From the NCBI RefSeq assembly GCF_001858025.1, contig NZ_LZQD01000001.1, forward strand, positions 1,006,737-1,070,736: 64,000 nucleotides of DNA, in the 5' to 3' direction. Made by a program: the position numbers and the translations under genes. The notes below the pieces were generated by a model. It had not been told where the DNA came from. It made no database searches and worked only from the letters and a program-made list of their open reading frames with translations. Source of the stretch: Trichormus sp. NMC-1 (GTDB lineage: Bacteria > Cyanobacteriota > Cyanobacteriia > Cyanobacteriales > Nostocaceae). Within the stretch, counting starts at the first letter, position 1. Every line of letters starts with the position of its first letter. Below, piece after piece: positions 1 to 8,962 of this stretch.

Positions 1-878
1 CAAAGATGGGGAATTGCTACACCTAAAAATGCTATCGGTCCACAAAAAGCAGTAATCGCTCCCGCTAATATAGAAGCACTACTAATCACAGAAAATCTAG
101 TTTTCTGCACTGTTAACCCTAAACTGCGTGCATAAGATTCACCTAATAAAAGTGCATTCAGAGATTTTGATTGCAGCACCGCTATTAATAAACCTACACA
201 AATAACTGGAGTTAAAATAGCTAATTGTTGCCAAGTTACCCCAGTGAAACTACCAAAAGTCCACATTATATAACTTTGAATCCGTTCTTTTGAACTAAAT
301 TGCAACAAAATACTTACCATTGCACTTGTCGCATATCCAAATAATAAACCTAAAATTAACAGCGTCATTGTGTCTTGCACACGACGAGAAACAACTAACA
401 TTAACCCTAATACTGATGCTGCACCAAAACTTGCCGCTATAACTAAACTAAAATCACCAATCATTCCTAAATCAGTTAATAACGTCGGTACAGTCAAACT
501 TGCTGTCAGTAAAACCAACGCTACTCCTAAACTTGCACCGGAACTAATTCCTAATACAAAAGGACCCGCTAAAGGATTTTTAAATAGAGTTTGCATTTGC
601 AAGCCACTTACCCCTAAAGCTGCACCGGCTAACGTTGCAGTTAAGGCTTTAGGTAGACGAAATTTGAGAATAATATTTGTCCATGTTGTCTTTTCTGCTT
701 CTTGTCCCAGCAAGATATTCATAACCTCATGAATGGGAATATTCACAGCCCCAAATCCTAAATCCAGTAAGAATGCCAAAATTAAACATAGTAGTAAAAT
801 CGAGAAAATCAAATATTTCTTATTAATAAATTTCCAGAGTAAAAATTTATTAATAACCTCATGCTTTTTGATTAACAT
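1..878 (-). CDS. FecCD/BtuC-type ABC permease (3' end outside window)
   Basis: Inner-membrane permease of an iron-chelate/cobalamin ABC importer. About 292 residues are visible and the C-terminus lies beyond base 1. Reading the minus strand gives many hydrophobic segments and typical FecCD-family features: a K-F-R-L-P-K stretch, then A-G-A-A-L-G-V-S-G-L-Q-M-Q and N-P-L-A-G-P near residues 75-110, and G-P-I-A-F-L-G near the end. The ATG (878-876) overlaps the stop of the upstream binding-protein gene by one base (TAATG), so translation is probably coupled. It is the last visible gene of a minus-strand locus; an ATPase gene may follow outside the window. Substrate (B12 or Fe-chelate) cannot be told from sequence alone. 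Confidence 0.9.
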   Translation of the reverse strand, partial: MLIKKHEVINKFLLWKFINKKYLIFSILLLCLILAFLLDLGFGAVNIPIHEVMNILLGQEAEKTTWTNIILKFRLPKALTATLAGAALGVSGLQMQTLFKNPLAGPFVLGISSGASLGVALVLLTASLTVPTLLTDLGMIGDFSLVIAASFGAASVLGLMLVVSRRVQDTMTLLILGLLFGYATSAMVSILLQFSSKERIQSYIMWTFGSFTGVTWQQLAILTPVICVGLLIAVLQSKSLNALLLGESYARSLGLTVQKTRFSVISSASILAGAITAFCGPIAFLGVAIPHL

Positions 879-2089
879 TATTTATTCACTTTTTGATAGT
901 AAAATAGGTTATAATTTGGTAATATTTCTGGATGAAATATTTTAATTAAATCAGATAAAACTACATCTGGGTTACTAATTCCACTTTGCCAGTAGTCATT
1001 ACCACCATTAGCATTAACACGAGCATTATTATTATAAAGATTTCCTTTTTTGAAAGCATTAAAATCACCATAACGATTATCTTCAGTCACAACATCTTTT
1101 AAACTTAGCCAAGATTGTCTAAGATTCAACCAATAATCAGCATTAGCAGCGCGTTCAAACACAGCTTCAAAAGATATAGGTAAACTACCAGAAGATTTAT
1201 CCTCACTCCAAAGATAATTTGCACCTGCGTCAGCGAGATATTTGGCTACATAACTATTACCACCTGGTGTGTGCCAAGTCCCTTTAAAATTGAAGCCTAC
1301 AAACACAGTCGGACGATTTTTAACAGCTTTAGCTTTAGTCGCAATATCTTCGTATTTCTTAGCAATTTCAGCAAATATTTTCTCCACCTCTTCCTCCTTA
1401 TTAAAAAATAAAGCAGTAAATTTTAACCATTCACTTCTTCCCAATGGTGTATCTTCCATATATTCAGCATTTATAGCCACCTTTAACCCAGCTTCCAACA
1501 ACTTAGGAAAACTATCAGTTTGTTGATTTCCAGTACCAAAAGTGGTAACTAACTCAGGATTAAGTTCTAAAACTTTCTCCACATTCACAGTAGAATTATT
1601 GCCAACAGATACCACCTTACCAGCCTTGATTCTGTCAATAAAATCTGGTGTAGTTACTTGTTTAATATCGCTAACACCGATTAACTTATCAACAACATTT
1701 AACTTAGAAAAATGTGGTAAATGAGTTGTAGAGAGAGAAATCACAGAACTGACAGGTGTAGTAAATACTTGGGACTTTTCAAACCCTGGTGGTGTCGGTG
1801 TACCGCATTGAACCAAAACATATTTAAAACCTGTTTTAGCATCTTTCCAGGGATTTTTAATCGTCACGACTTTGTAGTTTTTATAATATTCAACTGCAAA
1901 GCCGATAGCATGATTAACCTTCACCTTATTGGGAAAATAATCAACATTAGGATCATACTTTTGAACACAACCATTATTAGCAGAACTAACAACCAGACTA
2001 TTCTGAGAACCTTGACAAGAAACAACCAAAACAGCAACTAAAAACAACTGACATAGAAAAATAATAACCTGATACTTCCTAAAAATCAT
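878..2089 (-). CDS. ABC importer substrate-binding lipoprotein (FecB/BtuF-like)
   Basis: Periplasmic helical-backbone metal-chelate/B12 binding protein, 403 residues. The N-terminus has a hydrophobic stretch ending in a lipobox V-V-S-C with lipidation Cys at residue 25. A roughly 70-residue N-terminal region precedes the usual Peripla_BP_2 fold (from about residue 115: S-L-S-T-T-H-L-P, then L-I-G-V-S, and V-E-K-V-L-E-L-N-P-E-L-V). It is somewhat long for the family because of that N-terminal part. The stop overlaps the start of the downstream permease. It belongs with the TonB receptor and permease as one uptake route. Ligand is inferred from context: a cobalamin riboswitch lies upstream in the locus, but a possible Fur box also does. 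Confidence 0.88.
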   Translation of the reverse strand: MIFRKYQVIIFLCQLFLVAVLVVSCQGSQNSLVVSSANNGCVQKYDPNVDYFPNKVKVNHAIGFAVEYYKNYKVVTIKNPWKDAKTGFKYVLVQCGTPTPPGFEKSQVFTTPVSSVISLSTTHLPHFSKLNVVDKLIGVSDIKQVTTPDFIDRIKAGKVVSVGNNSTVNVEKVLELNPELVTTFGTGNQQTDSFPKLLEAGLKVAINAEYMEDTPLGRSEWLKFTALFFNKEEEVEKIFAEIAKKYEDIATKAKAVKNRPTVFVGFNFKGTWHTPGGNSYVAKYLADAGANYLWSEDKSSGSLPISFEAVFERAANADYWLNLRQSWLSLKDVVTEDNRYGDFNAFKKGNLYNNNARVNANGGNDYWQSGISNPDVVLSDLIKIFHPEILPNYNLFYYQKVNK

Positions 2090-2102
2090 CTTCCATATTT
2101 CT

Positions 2103-2134
2103 CTCTGCGTCTCTGCGTCTCTGCGTCTCTGCGT
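2103..2134. repeat. 8-bp tandem repeat, four copies
   Basis: Four head-to-tail copies of CTCTGCGT lie between the binding-protein gene and the [2Fe-2S] protein gene. A degenerate copy recurs at about 3059-3073, and the complementary CGCAGAGACGCA motif recurs near 8887, 9015 and 16530. It is a dispersed short repeat of unknown role. Confidence 0.85.
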
Positions 2135-2161
2135 GAAAAAATCACCCTACCCAAACACCAA

Positions 2162-3022
2162 CTAAGGATATATATATTCAACAACCTTATTTCCCTCAAC
2201 CAAATGTTCCTGTACAATTCTTTCCGCAACTTCCGGTTTAACACGACTATACCAAGTTCTATCAGTAGAATGATAAACAACAGGACCTAACTTACAAACT
2301 TGTAAACAACCACTTGTTCTCACTTCCAAATCTAATTCCGCTTTTTCAACAGCAGTCTTTAAAGCCTCAAAAGTAGGTTGCCATTTTCGAGAAGGATAAC
2401 AACGTCCAGAAGTACAAACTGCAATATAGGCACATTTGAGAGGATTTTTAGCAAAAGGAATCGGCTTTTTACCTAATACATAAATATCCCTAAGTTCCTG
2501 ATAAAAATCCAACTTTGTAAAATCTCCCTTCCCTTCAGGAAGCAAATTTTCATCTTCTACATAGGGATTAGGTAAAAATATCGTCATGGCTTTTTCACCA
2601 GCACCATTCCAAAATTGAATACCCCAACTTCTCGGTTCACCTTCGGGATTTATCCTTCTATAAAATGCACCCTTATTAATCAAACGTTGCTGTCTTACTT
2701 CGATAGAAGTTTCAGCATTAGGACCACCTAAAGTTTCCTCAATACATAAATGAAAATGCCAATCTCTAGTAATAACAGTTAAATATCCATCATAGAGAAC
2801 GCATTTTTTAGGTGCTTCGTGAAACTCCAACTCTAAAACACTACCTTGTTCCAAATGTCCTAAACCAACTTGATGCCAATTTTCTTGAAATAAAGTATAA
2901 GATAAACAAGCCAGAACATCACCTTGACAATCAAAAAACTCATATTCAATTTGCCAATCATTTCCCGTCGCTTCAATTGTCTTTTCATTTACTGGTGTTA
3001 CCCAACAATTAAAATCAGCCAT
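2162..3022 (-). CDS. (2Fe-2S) ferredoxin/thioredoxin-like domain protein
   Basis: Protein of 286 residues. About 190 N-terminal residues are of unrecognised fold; a C-terminal thioredoxin-like [2Fe-2S] domain (from about residue 200) carries the Cys pattern A-V-C-T-S-G-R-C-Y and S-G-C-L-Q-V-C-K-L-G-P. ATG at 3022 is chosen over an in-frame TTG at 3028, because AGGAGGG (3029-3035 on the minus strand) sits six bases before the ATG and would abut the TTG. It lies 62 bp after the TonB receptor and before the binding lipoprotein, on the same strand. A role in reductive handling of the imported metal compound is inferred from context only. Confidence 0.82.
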   Translation of the reverse strand: MADFNCWVTPVNEKTIEATGNDWQIEYEFFDCQGDVLACLSYTLFQENWHQVGLGHLEQGSVLELEFHEAPKKCVLYDGYLTVITRDWHFHLCIEETLGGPNAETSIEVRQQRLINKGAFYRRINPEGEPRSWGIQFWNGAGEKAMTIFLPNPYVEDENLLPEGKGDFTKLDFYQELRDIYVLGKKPIPFAKNPLKCAYIAVCTSGRCYPSRKWQPTFEALKTAVEKAELDLEVRTSGCLQVCKLGPVVYHSTDRTWYSRVKPEVAERIVQEHLVEGNKVVEYIYP

Positions 3023-3084
3023 AAACAACCCTCCTTGTATTAAACTTTTGTATTACTCTCTGCGTCTCTGGGTGAGAAAAAATA

Positions 3085-5205
3085 TTAAAACGTAGAACTC
3101 AAACCAACTTGAAAACCTCTACCTCCGTCAGGAAAACCAGGAAACAACTGATAACGCTGATTAAAGATATTTTCCAAACTACCTGTAACTACCAGTTTAT
3201 CACTTAAAGGTACACGCAGTTTAAAATCAAAAGTCGTATAACCAGATAAAAATTCTGTATTTGTATTATTAGTAGGATATCCATTTAAGGAATTCATTAA
3301 TAAACCCAAATACAAACCTTGAGGATTTTCATAAGAAACTCCCAAATTTAATTTATCCGCACCAGCAAAGCGTAGTTCTTTGTCAATTTCCGCCGCATTA
3401 GAACTTTTCAAAATACGTGGATCATTTGCCGTGTAATTAACAAAAGTATAAATATTTTTGGCAAGTTGCAAATTCAAACTAGCCTCAATTCCTGTAGTTT
3501 CCACCAGTCCGATATTTTCCCAAGTTCCTGTATTACCATTTACTGGTGGTGTCAGTCGCTTAAAGGCAATCGTATCTGATACACTATTGTTGAAAAAAGT
3601 TAATCTTAGCAAACCAATATTACCAAGTTTTTGGTCAATGCCAATATCAAAACTATCACCTCTTTCGGGTTTAAGTTCTGGGTTGCCAATATTGCTAGGA
3701 TTGACATTAAATAAATTAGCAATAGTAGGAACTCGGAAATTTTTGATGTAATTTGCTCTTAAGGTAGTTGAATCAGAGACAGCAAATTTTGTTCCTACAG
3801 ATGGAGATGTAACAGAACCATTTACTAAGCTACTAAAGTCTTGACGTAACCCTAAATTAACAGTCAAATTAGGGATTAATGCTACTTCATATTTGCCAAA
3901 TAATGCTCCTTGATTAATATCATTATCATAATTCAATCTTTCTATATTAGTAGCATAACTAAAAGAAGTATTACGAACATTGACAGTCCGATAATCAAAG
4001 CCATAAACTAAACTTTGATTTTTAGAAAAATTCCAACTATGTGTAGTTTGAATTCCGTAGGAAGTTTGATTAGTCTCAAAGCGATTTTGAAATGAAATTG
4101 AACCAATAGGATCAAAACGAGTATTCAAAAAATCACCATAAACTCTAGCTGTTAATAAAGAATCATCCCCACCTCCTAATTTTGAATTCCAGGTTAAATC
4201 AGTCAAAACTTGATCTGTATATTTGCGATTTCTATCTGTAAGCGAATTAAAAAACCCTTGTCCATTGACAGGAAAAGGAATTGGCACTCCTCCCGGTGTT
4301 CCTTGTTCTTTATTTAAGTATAAAGTCGAGAAACTGAGAGTATTTCGTTTTCCTAAATCTGCCTCTAATTTGACATTGAAATTGTTATAAAGTGCATCAT
4401 TATTCTTCCTTGTTCCTGAAAAATTAGCTTCAGGAATAGAAAAAGGATAATTATTTTCTGCTTGGGTACGGTTATAACCTACAACCCAAGAAATATCACC
4501 TTTTTTACCGCTATTTTGAATACTTTGTTGATTGAGTCCATAAGCACCAATATTGACTTTTGCCTCTGTGGTAATTTTCTCTGTAGGACGACGGGTGATA
4601 ATATTAATTACTCCCCCAATTGCATCAGAACCATAAAGAGTTGAACCTCCCCCCGGTAATACTTCAACTCTTTGAATATTATTAGTTGTAAATTCGGAAA
4701 GATCGAAACCACCACTTCCTACATTATTAATTGGTCTACCATCAAGTAATATTAATACTTGACCAGTATTAGAACCACGAATAAGTTGACCACTTAAAGC
4801 ATTAACTTCTGTTCCCACTGTACCATCACCTAATATACCAGGCAGAAATTTAAGTGCTTCTCTGATGGTTCTCGCACCTTGTGCTTCCATTTCTTCACCA
4901 GTAATTACATAAATTGGCCGGGTAGAATCTTTCACTGTTCCTTCCTGACGAAAGGGTGAAAAAACAGGTTCATTTAATAGCTTCTCAATGACATTTATTT
5001 CAATATCAGCTTCTTGTTCTTCCGTATCTGCTGATGTATTTTGAGTAATTTCTGCCGCGACTGGTTGTAAATCTTTTGCAGAACCTTCGTGTTGGGGAAT
5101 TTCTACTCCTATAACTTTGTAGTTATCACATAACATACCCAAAATTATAGTCACACTAGATGCAACAATTTGAACTCTCCGTTTTACCACAAAATTGGTA
5201 GACAT
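3085..5205 (-). CDS. TonB-dependent outer-membrane receptor (BtuB/CirA-like)
   Basis: Outer-membrane beta-barrel that imports a corrinoid or metal chelate using TonB energy; 706 residues from the ATG at 5205. Features in order: basic N-terminus with a hydrophobic signal segment (about residues 10-25); a linker; a plug domain with I-Y-V-I-T-G-E-E-M, L-I-R-G-S, V-L-I-L-L-D-G-R-P-I-N and S-T-L-Y-G-S-D-A-I-G-G-V-I-N-I; then a 22-strand-type barrel ending L-E-N-I-F-N-Q-R-Y and a terminal Phe. The open frame extends upstream to 5325, but the signal-peptide-like start at 5205 is more likely. A 250-bp gap with a possible Fur box separates it from the DUF1636 gene, so it may have its own promoter. Confidence 0.92.
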   Translation of the reverse strand: MSTNFVVKRRVQIVASSVTIILGMLCDNYKVIGVEIPQHEGSAKDLQPVAAEITQNTSADTEEQEADIEINVIEKLLNEPVFSPFRQEGTVKDSTRPIYVITGEEMEAQGARTIREALKFLPGILGDGTVGTEVNALSGQLIRGSNTGQVLILLDGRPINNVGSGGFDLSEFTTNNIQRVEVLPGGGSTLYGSDAIGGVINIITRRPTEKITTEAKVNIGAYGLNQQSIQNSGKKGDISWVVGYNRTQAENNYPFSIPEANFSGTRKNNDALYNNFNVKLEADLGKRNTLSFSTLYLNKEQGTPGGVPIPFPVNGQGFFNSLTDRNRKYTDQVLTDLTWNSKLGGGDDSLLTARVYGDFLNTRFDPIGSISFQNRFETNQTSYGIQTTHSWNFSKNQSLVYGFDYRTVNVRNTSFSYATNIERLNYDNDINQGALFGKYEVALIPNLTVNLGLRQDFSSLVNGSVTSPSVGTKFAVSDSTTLRANYIKNFRVPTIANLFNVNPSNIGNPELKPERGDSFDIGIDQKLGNIGLLRLTFFNNSVSDTIAFKRLTPPVNGNTGTWENIGLVETTGIEASLNLQLAKNIYTFVNYTANDPRILKSSNAAEIDKELRFAGADKLNLGVSYENPQGLYLGLLMNSLNGYPTNNTNTEFLSGYTTFDFKLRVPLSDKLVVTGSLENIFNQRYQLFPGFPDGGRGFQVGLSSTF

Positions 5206-5347
5206 TTTTGATCTAAACCCCTGTATAACTAAAAATTTAAACAAGACAAAGTTGCAGTCTTTTTCATGAACAAAACGGTAATTAACTAAATTACACCTCA
5301 GAAAAAAACTGCGACAATCTATCAAGAAAGAAGCCGCACTATATTTA

Positions 5348-5366
5348 AAGAATAATAATCATTCTC
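5348..5366 (-). promoter_or_regulatory. candidate Fur box upstream of the TonB receptor
   Basis: Read on the minus strand, the 19-mer GAGAATGATTATTATTCTT agrees with the classical Fur box GATAATGATAATCATTATC at 14 of 19 positions by eye. It lies about 140 bp before the receptor start. This suggests iron control in addition to the cobalamin riboswitch further upstream. AT-rich DNA gives chance matches, so it is tentative. Confidence 0.45.
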
Positions 5367-5455
5367 ACACAGAAAATCAAAAATAGCAATAGACATCTGG
5401 TGACAAAGATTATACAGAACTGAATATTCTTTTTATACCGATATTAAGCGAGCAA

Positions 5456-5866
5456 TTAACTACAAGTGATGGTCAATTGCGCCCACTTATTTAGTGCAGG
5501 AATTTTTGCTAAAATGCCCTTTTTTAAAGGTTCTGGTCGTTCTGACCAAGGTAGTGAACCATCCGTTTTAGCATAATATTTAGTTGCACATTCTAGTATT
5601 GCAGATGTACTTCCATCTACGGGTAAATCACCAAAGAGATAGGTTGATTTTCCTTCTCCTGTCAAAGCAATGACGCAAGAATGACTACAAGCACTCATAC
5701 ATTCAACCCCTTGAATGCAGAATTTATTGTGGAGTTCGCTATCTTGTGCCAGTTCTTGAAGTTGTAGTAGTAGTTTTTCTCCACTACTTTCACCAACTCG
5801 CTTACCGTCTTCCCACTTTCCACCACAAGTTGTGCAGACAAATAGAGTATGTTTTTGATTGAGCAT
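5456..5866 (-). CDS. DUF1636 metal-binding thioredoxin-like protein
   Basis: 136-residue protein of the DUF1636 family, small predicted metal or [2Fe-2S] binders with a thioredoxin-like ferredoxin fold. Cysteines visible: V-C-T-T-C-G-G near the N-terminus, then F-C-I-Q-G-V-E-C-M-S-A-C-S-H-S-C around residues 46-62, followed by V-I-A-L. Members are often encoded beside cobalt/cobalamin genes, which fits the cobalamin riboswitch about 490 bp upstream on the same strand. It is the first gene of the uptake locus and the second protein there with a Cys-rich thioredoxin-like fold. Biochemical role unknown. Confidence 0.82.
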   Translation of the reverse strand: MLNQKHTLFVCTTCGGKWEDGKRVGESSGEKLLLQLQELAQDSELHNKFCIQGVECMSACSHSCVIALTGEGKSTYLFGDLPVDGSTSAILECATKYYAKTDGSLPWSERPEPLKKGILAKIPALNKWAQLTITCS

Positions 5867-6030
5867 TGATTGAAAAATGTGTAAGAATTAGTCGAGAACG
5901 CAAACATGAAAGTTTTTACAGCAAAACTACACCAGCAAACTCTCCTGCAAACAAATAATGTTTGAAATCATTGCTTCCCAAGCTAAAAAAGGGCTGATAT
6001 CAATTGATACAGCGGTTCCCAATTATATAA

Positions 6031-6088
6031 GGTGTATCATAGCCCCCCTCATCGCTTGCGGGGTGGGGTTCTTGTACCTCATAACACC
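6031..6088. repeat. imperfect palindrome in the riboswitch leader
   Basis: GGTGT (6031) pairs with ACACC (6084), and inside it a C-run (6043-6048) faces a G-run (6059-6067), giving a strong imperfect hairpin. It sits in the 490-base leader between the cobalamin riboswitch and the DUF1636 start. It resembles dispersed cyanobacterial palindromic repeats. It could act as an expression platform or attenuator, but no U-run follows on the minus strand. Confidence 0.4.
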
Positions 6089-6355
6089 GGAAAGTGCTGT
6101 ATATTTGATTGAATGGAAAACTGCTATGTCTATTTAAAATTGGCAGAAATCTATTGAAGATATGAGTAAGCGTCACTCATATACGCTTCCCGTCTTCTTG
6201 GATAAAAGGTTGCAAAAAATTCAATTGACTATTAATACTCTCAGAGTAATACACAATCTGTAGCGAATCTCTGGAGCGAAACTGATTAATTTTGATAGAA
6301 ATATTCATGATTTTACTCATCTGTACCACGCAGATGGATGTGAGTTGTTTTACTT

Positions 6356-6467
6356 TCGGCGGGCATTCTGACTTAGAGACGTAAGTCTCATTACAGCTGC
6401 GGGACAGCGCTGGATTTACACCAGACTTTCCCCCTTGCGTTTAATGGTTGCTTTCCATTAAAACCGA
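6356..6467 (-). promoter_or_regulatory. cobalamin riboswitch
   Basis: On the minus strand the conserved cobalamin aptamer core is present in order: GGGAAAGTCTGGTGTAAATC, then CCAGCGCTGTCCCGCAGCTG, TAATGAGACT, and AGTCAGAATGCCCGCC. Closing stem P1 is TCGG (6467-6464) with CCGA (6359-6356). A further hairpin (CATCTG/CAGATG, about 6321-6338) follows downstream and may carry the L13-type loop or switch. It lies about 490 bases before the DUF1636 gene on the same strand. A TTGACA (6506-6501) just upstream may be the -35 of its promoter. Expected effect: repression of the uptake locus when B12 is plentiful. Confidence 0.93.
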
Positions 6468-6754
6468 CATATAGATGAAGCTACTATACTTTTTGTCTAT
6501 TGTCAACAGGCATGGCAGAATAATATTTGTTTATCCTTTTTGTGAAAGGCTTTTTGGGAATAAATTAATCATGATGATGCTGGATTCTATAAAAGAATTG
6601 TAGTCAAATTGAGTAGTACTTTGGAGAAAAAAATTTTGGAAAGGACTTGTAAATCTATTTGAATCCTAAGCTTGATAGTTGAATATGAATATCAACTTCC
6701 CAAACCAAATACTCTCAAATATTACACTCTATGACTCTGAACCACTGGGGGCTA

Positions 6755-7399
6755 TTATAATTTCATCGCACACAAATCAGCCAATTCACAAACATTACAA
6801 CCAGGAGAACGCGCCTTACAAACAGCCCGTCCGTGATAAATTAGACGAATTGACCAATTTTCCCAATCTGGTTGGGGTAATAACTTCATTAAATCTTTTT
6901 CAATTCCTACAGGTTCAGTGTTTTTTGTTAAGCCCAAACGCTGACTCAATCGTTTAACATGAGTATCTACTGTCACTCCCGCATTGATACCATAAGCATG
7001 AGCTAAAACCACATTTGCAGTTTTCCGCGCTACTCCTGGAAGCTTTAAAAGTTCTTCCATATGATTAGGAACCAGAGAATTAAAATCACTGACAATCATT
7101 CGACAAGCGCCTTGAATATTCTTGGCTTTGTTGCGATAAAAACCAGTCGAACGCACCAATTCTTCTAACTCTGATAAATCAGCATTTGCTAAACTTTCAG
7201 CATCAGGAAATCTACCAAATAATGCTGGTGTCACCTTATTCACACGCTCATCTGTACATTGTGCAGAAAGAATAGTTGCTACTAGCAGTTGTACAGGTGT
7301 TGAATAGTCCAAAGAACAAGTCGCATCTGGATAAAGAGACTGGAGACGCGAAAGTATTTCTAAAGCGCGTTGTTTTTTAGATAATGATTTAGGAGTCAA
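6755..7399 (-). CDS. nth: endonuclease III (DNA glycosylase/AP lyase)
   Basis: Base-excision-repair glycosylase for oxidised pyrimidines with AP-lyase activity. 214 residues, the usual length. Visible: the helix-hairpin-helix L-P-G-V-A-R-K-T-A-N-V-V with the catalytic Lys, the catalytic Asp in V-D-T-H-V-K-R-L, and the C-terminal [4Fe-4S] loop C-x6-C-x2-C-x5-C (C-K-A-R-S-P-G-C-N-V-C-E-L-A-D-L-C). Ends about 290 bp before the riboswitch on the same strand; the intervening 6480-6754 is AT-rich with no gene seen. Confidence 0.97.
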   Translation of the reverse strand: MTPKSLSKKQRALEILSRLQSLYPDATCSLDYSTPVQLLVATILSAQCTDERVNKVTPALFGRFPDAESLANADLSELEELVRSTGFYRNKAKNIQGACRMIVSDFNSLVPNHMEELLKLPGVARKTANVVLAHAYGINAGVTVDTHVKRLSQRLGLTKNTEPVGIEKDLMKLLPQPDWENWSIRLIYHGRAVCKARSPGCNVCELADLCAMKL

Positions 7400-7524
7400 T
7401 CAATTTTAGATGTTGAATTTTGAATTTGTTTCCTAGTTTAAACTAGATTGGTATATTTTTTTAGATTGGGGATTTTTAATGATTTAATCTCATCTCAAAT
7501 CCTCAATCTAAAATTCCGTTATGA

Positions 7525-8625
7525 TTACTGTAACAGTTTTTGCACCCAATCTAACTGGAAGGTTAACTGAGTGGTTTCTTTAACTATCAGGAAAATTCCT
7601 AATCCTAAGAGTAACACCAAACCAGTTTGCATCACGCCTTCTTGAATCTTGGTCGGTAAAGGCTTACCAAATAAACCTTCAATGAGCAGGAAAGCCAGTT
7701 GACCACCATCTAAGGCTGGTAAAGGCAAGATATTGATCACTGCCAAGTTAATGCTAATAATTGCGGCAAAAGAGAACAAATTAGCAATATTATCAGATGC
7801 TAATTTTGCCCCAATTTTGACAATATTAACTGGGCCAGAAACTTGTCCAACGGTTTGTTGAAAGTTGGTAGCTAATTGTCCAAAACCTTTAACTGTGCCG
7901 ACGATTAACTGTTCAAATCGATTAGCTGCAACGCTGAAAATCTCACCAATATTTTGGGGACGACGATAAACTGCTTTACCATTAGGGCCAAGTTCTATCC
8001 CAACTAAACCTTTACCATCTGCACCCAGTTGGGGAGTTAATGTTAAGGTTCTTTGTTCGTTTTGATGTTGAACTTTTAGGTTGATTTGCTGATTGGGATG
8101 AGTTTGGATTTCTTTGGTCAGCAATAAGGTGGAATTGCTACCAGCAACTAGTTCTTGACCATTAACAGCCAGAATAATGTCTCCTTCTCTAAGCCCTGCT
8201 TGGTAGGAAACAGATTGTTCATTCACTGGTTTGACAATTACACCTGGTTGATACTGGAATTCCTGGGGGATACCGACGATACCAAGTTGCAACGCCAACA
8301 TCAAATAGGCGAAAATTAAATTGGCGATGACTCCGGCACTAATGACAATGGCTCGATCTAAAACTGGACGGTTCCGCAGCAGATTTGGGTCATTGGGGGG
8401 AACTTCACTATCTGGGTCATCATCAGGAAAGCCGACAAAGCCACCCAAGGGGAAAGCGCGGATAGCATATTCCGTTTGTGATCCTTGGTACTTGAAAATC
8501 ACGGGGCCAAAACCGAGGGAAAAGCGGTTAACGTAAATACCTTGAGAACGAGCGGCTATAAAGTGTCCAGCTTCGTGTACCAAAATCAAAATAGCCAAGA
8601 CTGCGATCGCTGCTAAAACTGACAT
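7525..8625 (-). CDS. rseP: RIP metalloprotease RseP (site-2 protease, M50)
   Basis: Intramembrane zinc protease that cleaves membrane-anchored regulators or leftover signal peptides. 366 residues. Zinc motif H-E-A-G-H at residues 17-21 in the first membrane helix; one PDZ domain around residues 125-200 (A-G-L-R-E-G-D-I-I-L-A-V-N-G); second zinc ligand region L-P-L-P-A-L-D-G-G near residue 305; further hydrophobic helices at the C-terminus. One PDZ instead of the two in E. coli RseP is usual in cyanobacteria and plastids. Separated from nth by 125 bp. Confidence 0.95.
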   Translation of the reverse strand: MSVLAAIAVLAILILVHEAGHFIAARSQGIYVNRFSLGFGPVIFKYQGSQTEYAIRAFPLGGFVGFPDDDPDSEVPPNDPNLLRNRPVLDRAIVISAGVIANLIFAYLMLALQLGIVGIPQEFQYQPGVIVKPVNEQSVSYQAGLREGDIILAVNGQELVAGSNSTLLLTKEIQTHPNQQINLKVQHQNEQRTLTLTPQLGADGKGLVGIELGPNGKAVYRRPQNIGEIFSVAANRFEQLIVGTVKGFGQLATNFQQTVGQVSGPVNIVKIGAKLASDNIANLFSFAAIISINLAVINILPLPALDGGQLAFLLIEGLFGKPLPTKIQEGVMQTGLVLLLGLGIFLIVKETTQLTFQLDWVQKLLQ

Positions 8626-8898
8626 AGAGCAAATTTAGTCAAAATATTGAAATATATATTCTTATTGTAGTTTGCTTGGCAACGGTCAGACAAACCCTGT
8701 TGGCGGTGTTGGTTCTGTTTCAACTTGATCTCAATGTTCTCTTGCCGTTATGGTAATCGGATTTTCACGGGTGAGTGAATATTGCTTTTTTTCGCGCCTT
8801 AGCGAAGCGTATCCCTAACGGGAGCAGTAGGCTCTAGTACGAAGTATGTTAGTTGCAAAGGAAGAGGAGATAGCTTTTTTACCTCACGCAGAGACGCA

Positions 8899-8955
8899 TT
8901 AGAAGCTGAGTATTGGGAAGAAATTCGGACTGCTTTGGATGTGGTTTTGGGGTTT
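8899..8955 (+). pseudogene. C-terminal relic of a MazF/PemK toxin gene
   Basis: Nineteen codons reading L-E-A-E-Y-W-E-E-I-R-T-A-L-D-V-V-L-G-F match the C-terminus of the intact MazF at 10302-10661 almost perfectly. DNA identity continues past the former stop into GAGCGAACTGACAAGTCAGC, the start of the archipelago repeat. Upstream, similarity stops abruptly at a CGCAGAGACGCA motif. The rest of the toxin and its antitoxin are missing here. Confidence 0.85.
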
Positions 8956-8962
8956 AAATTGA

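Noticed and set aside
370-945. Plus-strand open frames at 370-732 and 733-945
   Set aside because: They lie opposite the FecCD permease and the end of the lipoprotein gene, whose minus-strand proteins are clear family members. The plus-strand products have no recognisable features.
5695-5907. 70-residue minus-strand frame at the DUF1636 start
   Set aside because: It overlaps the DUF1636 gene in another frame and has no family features.
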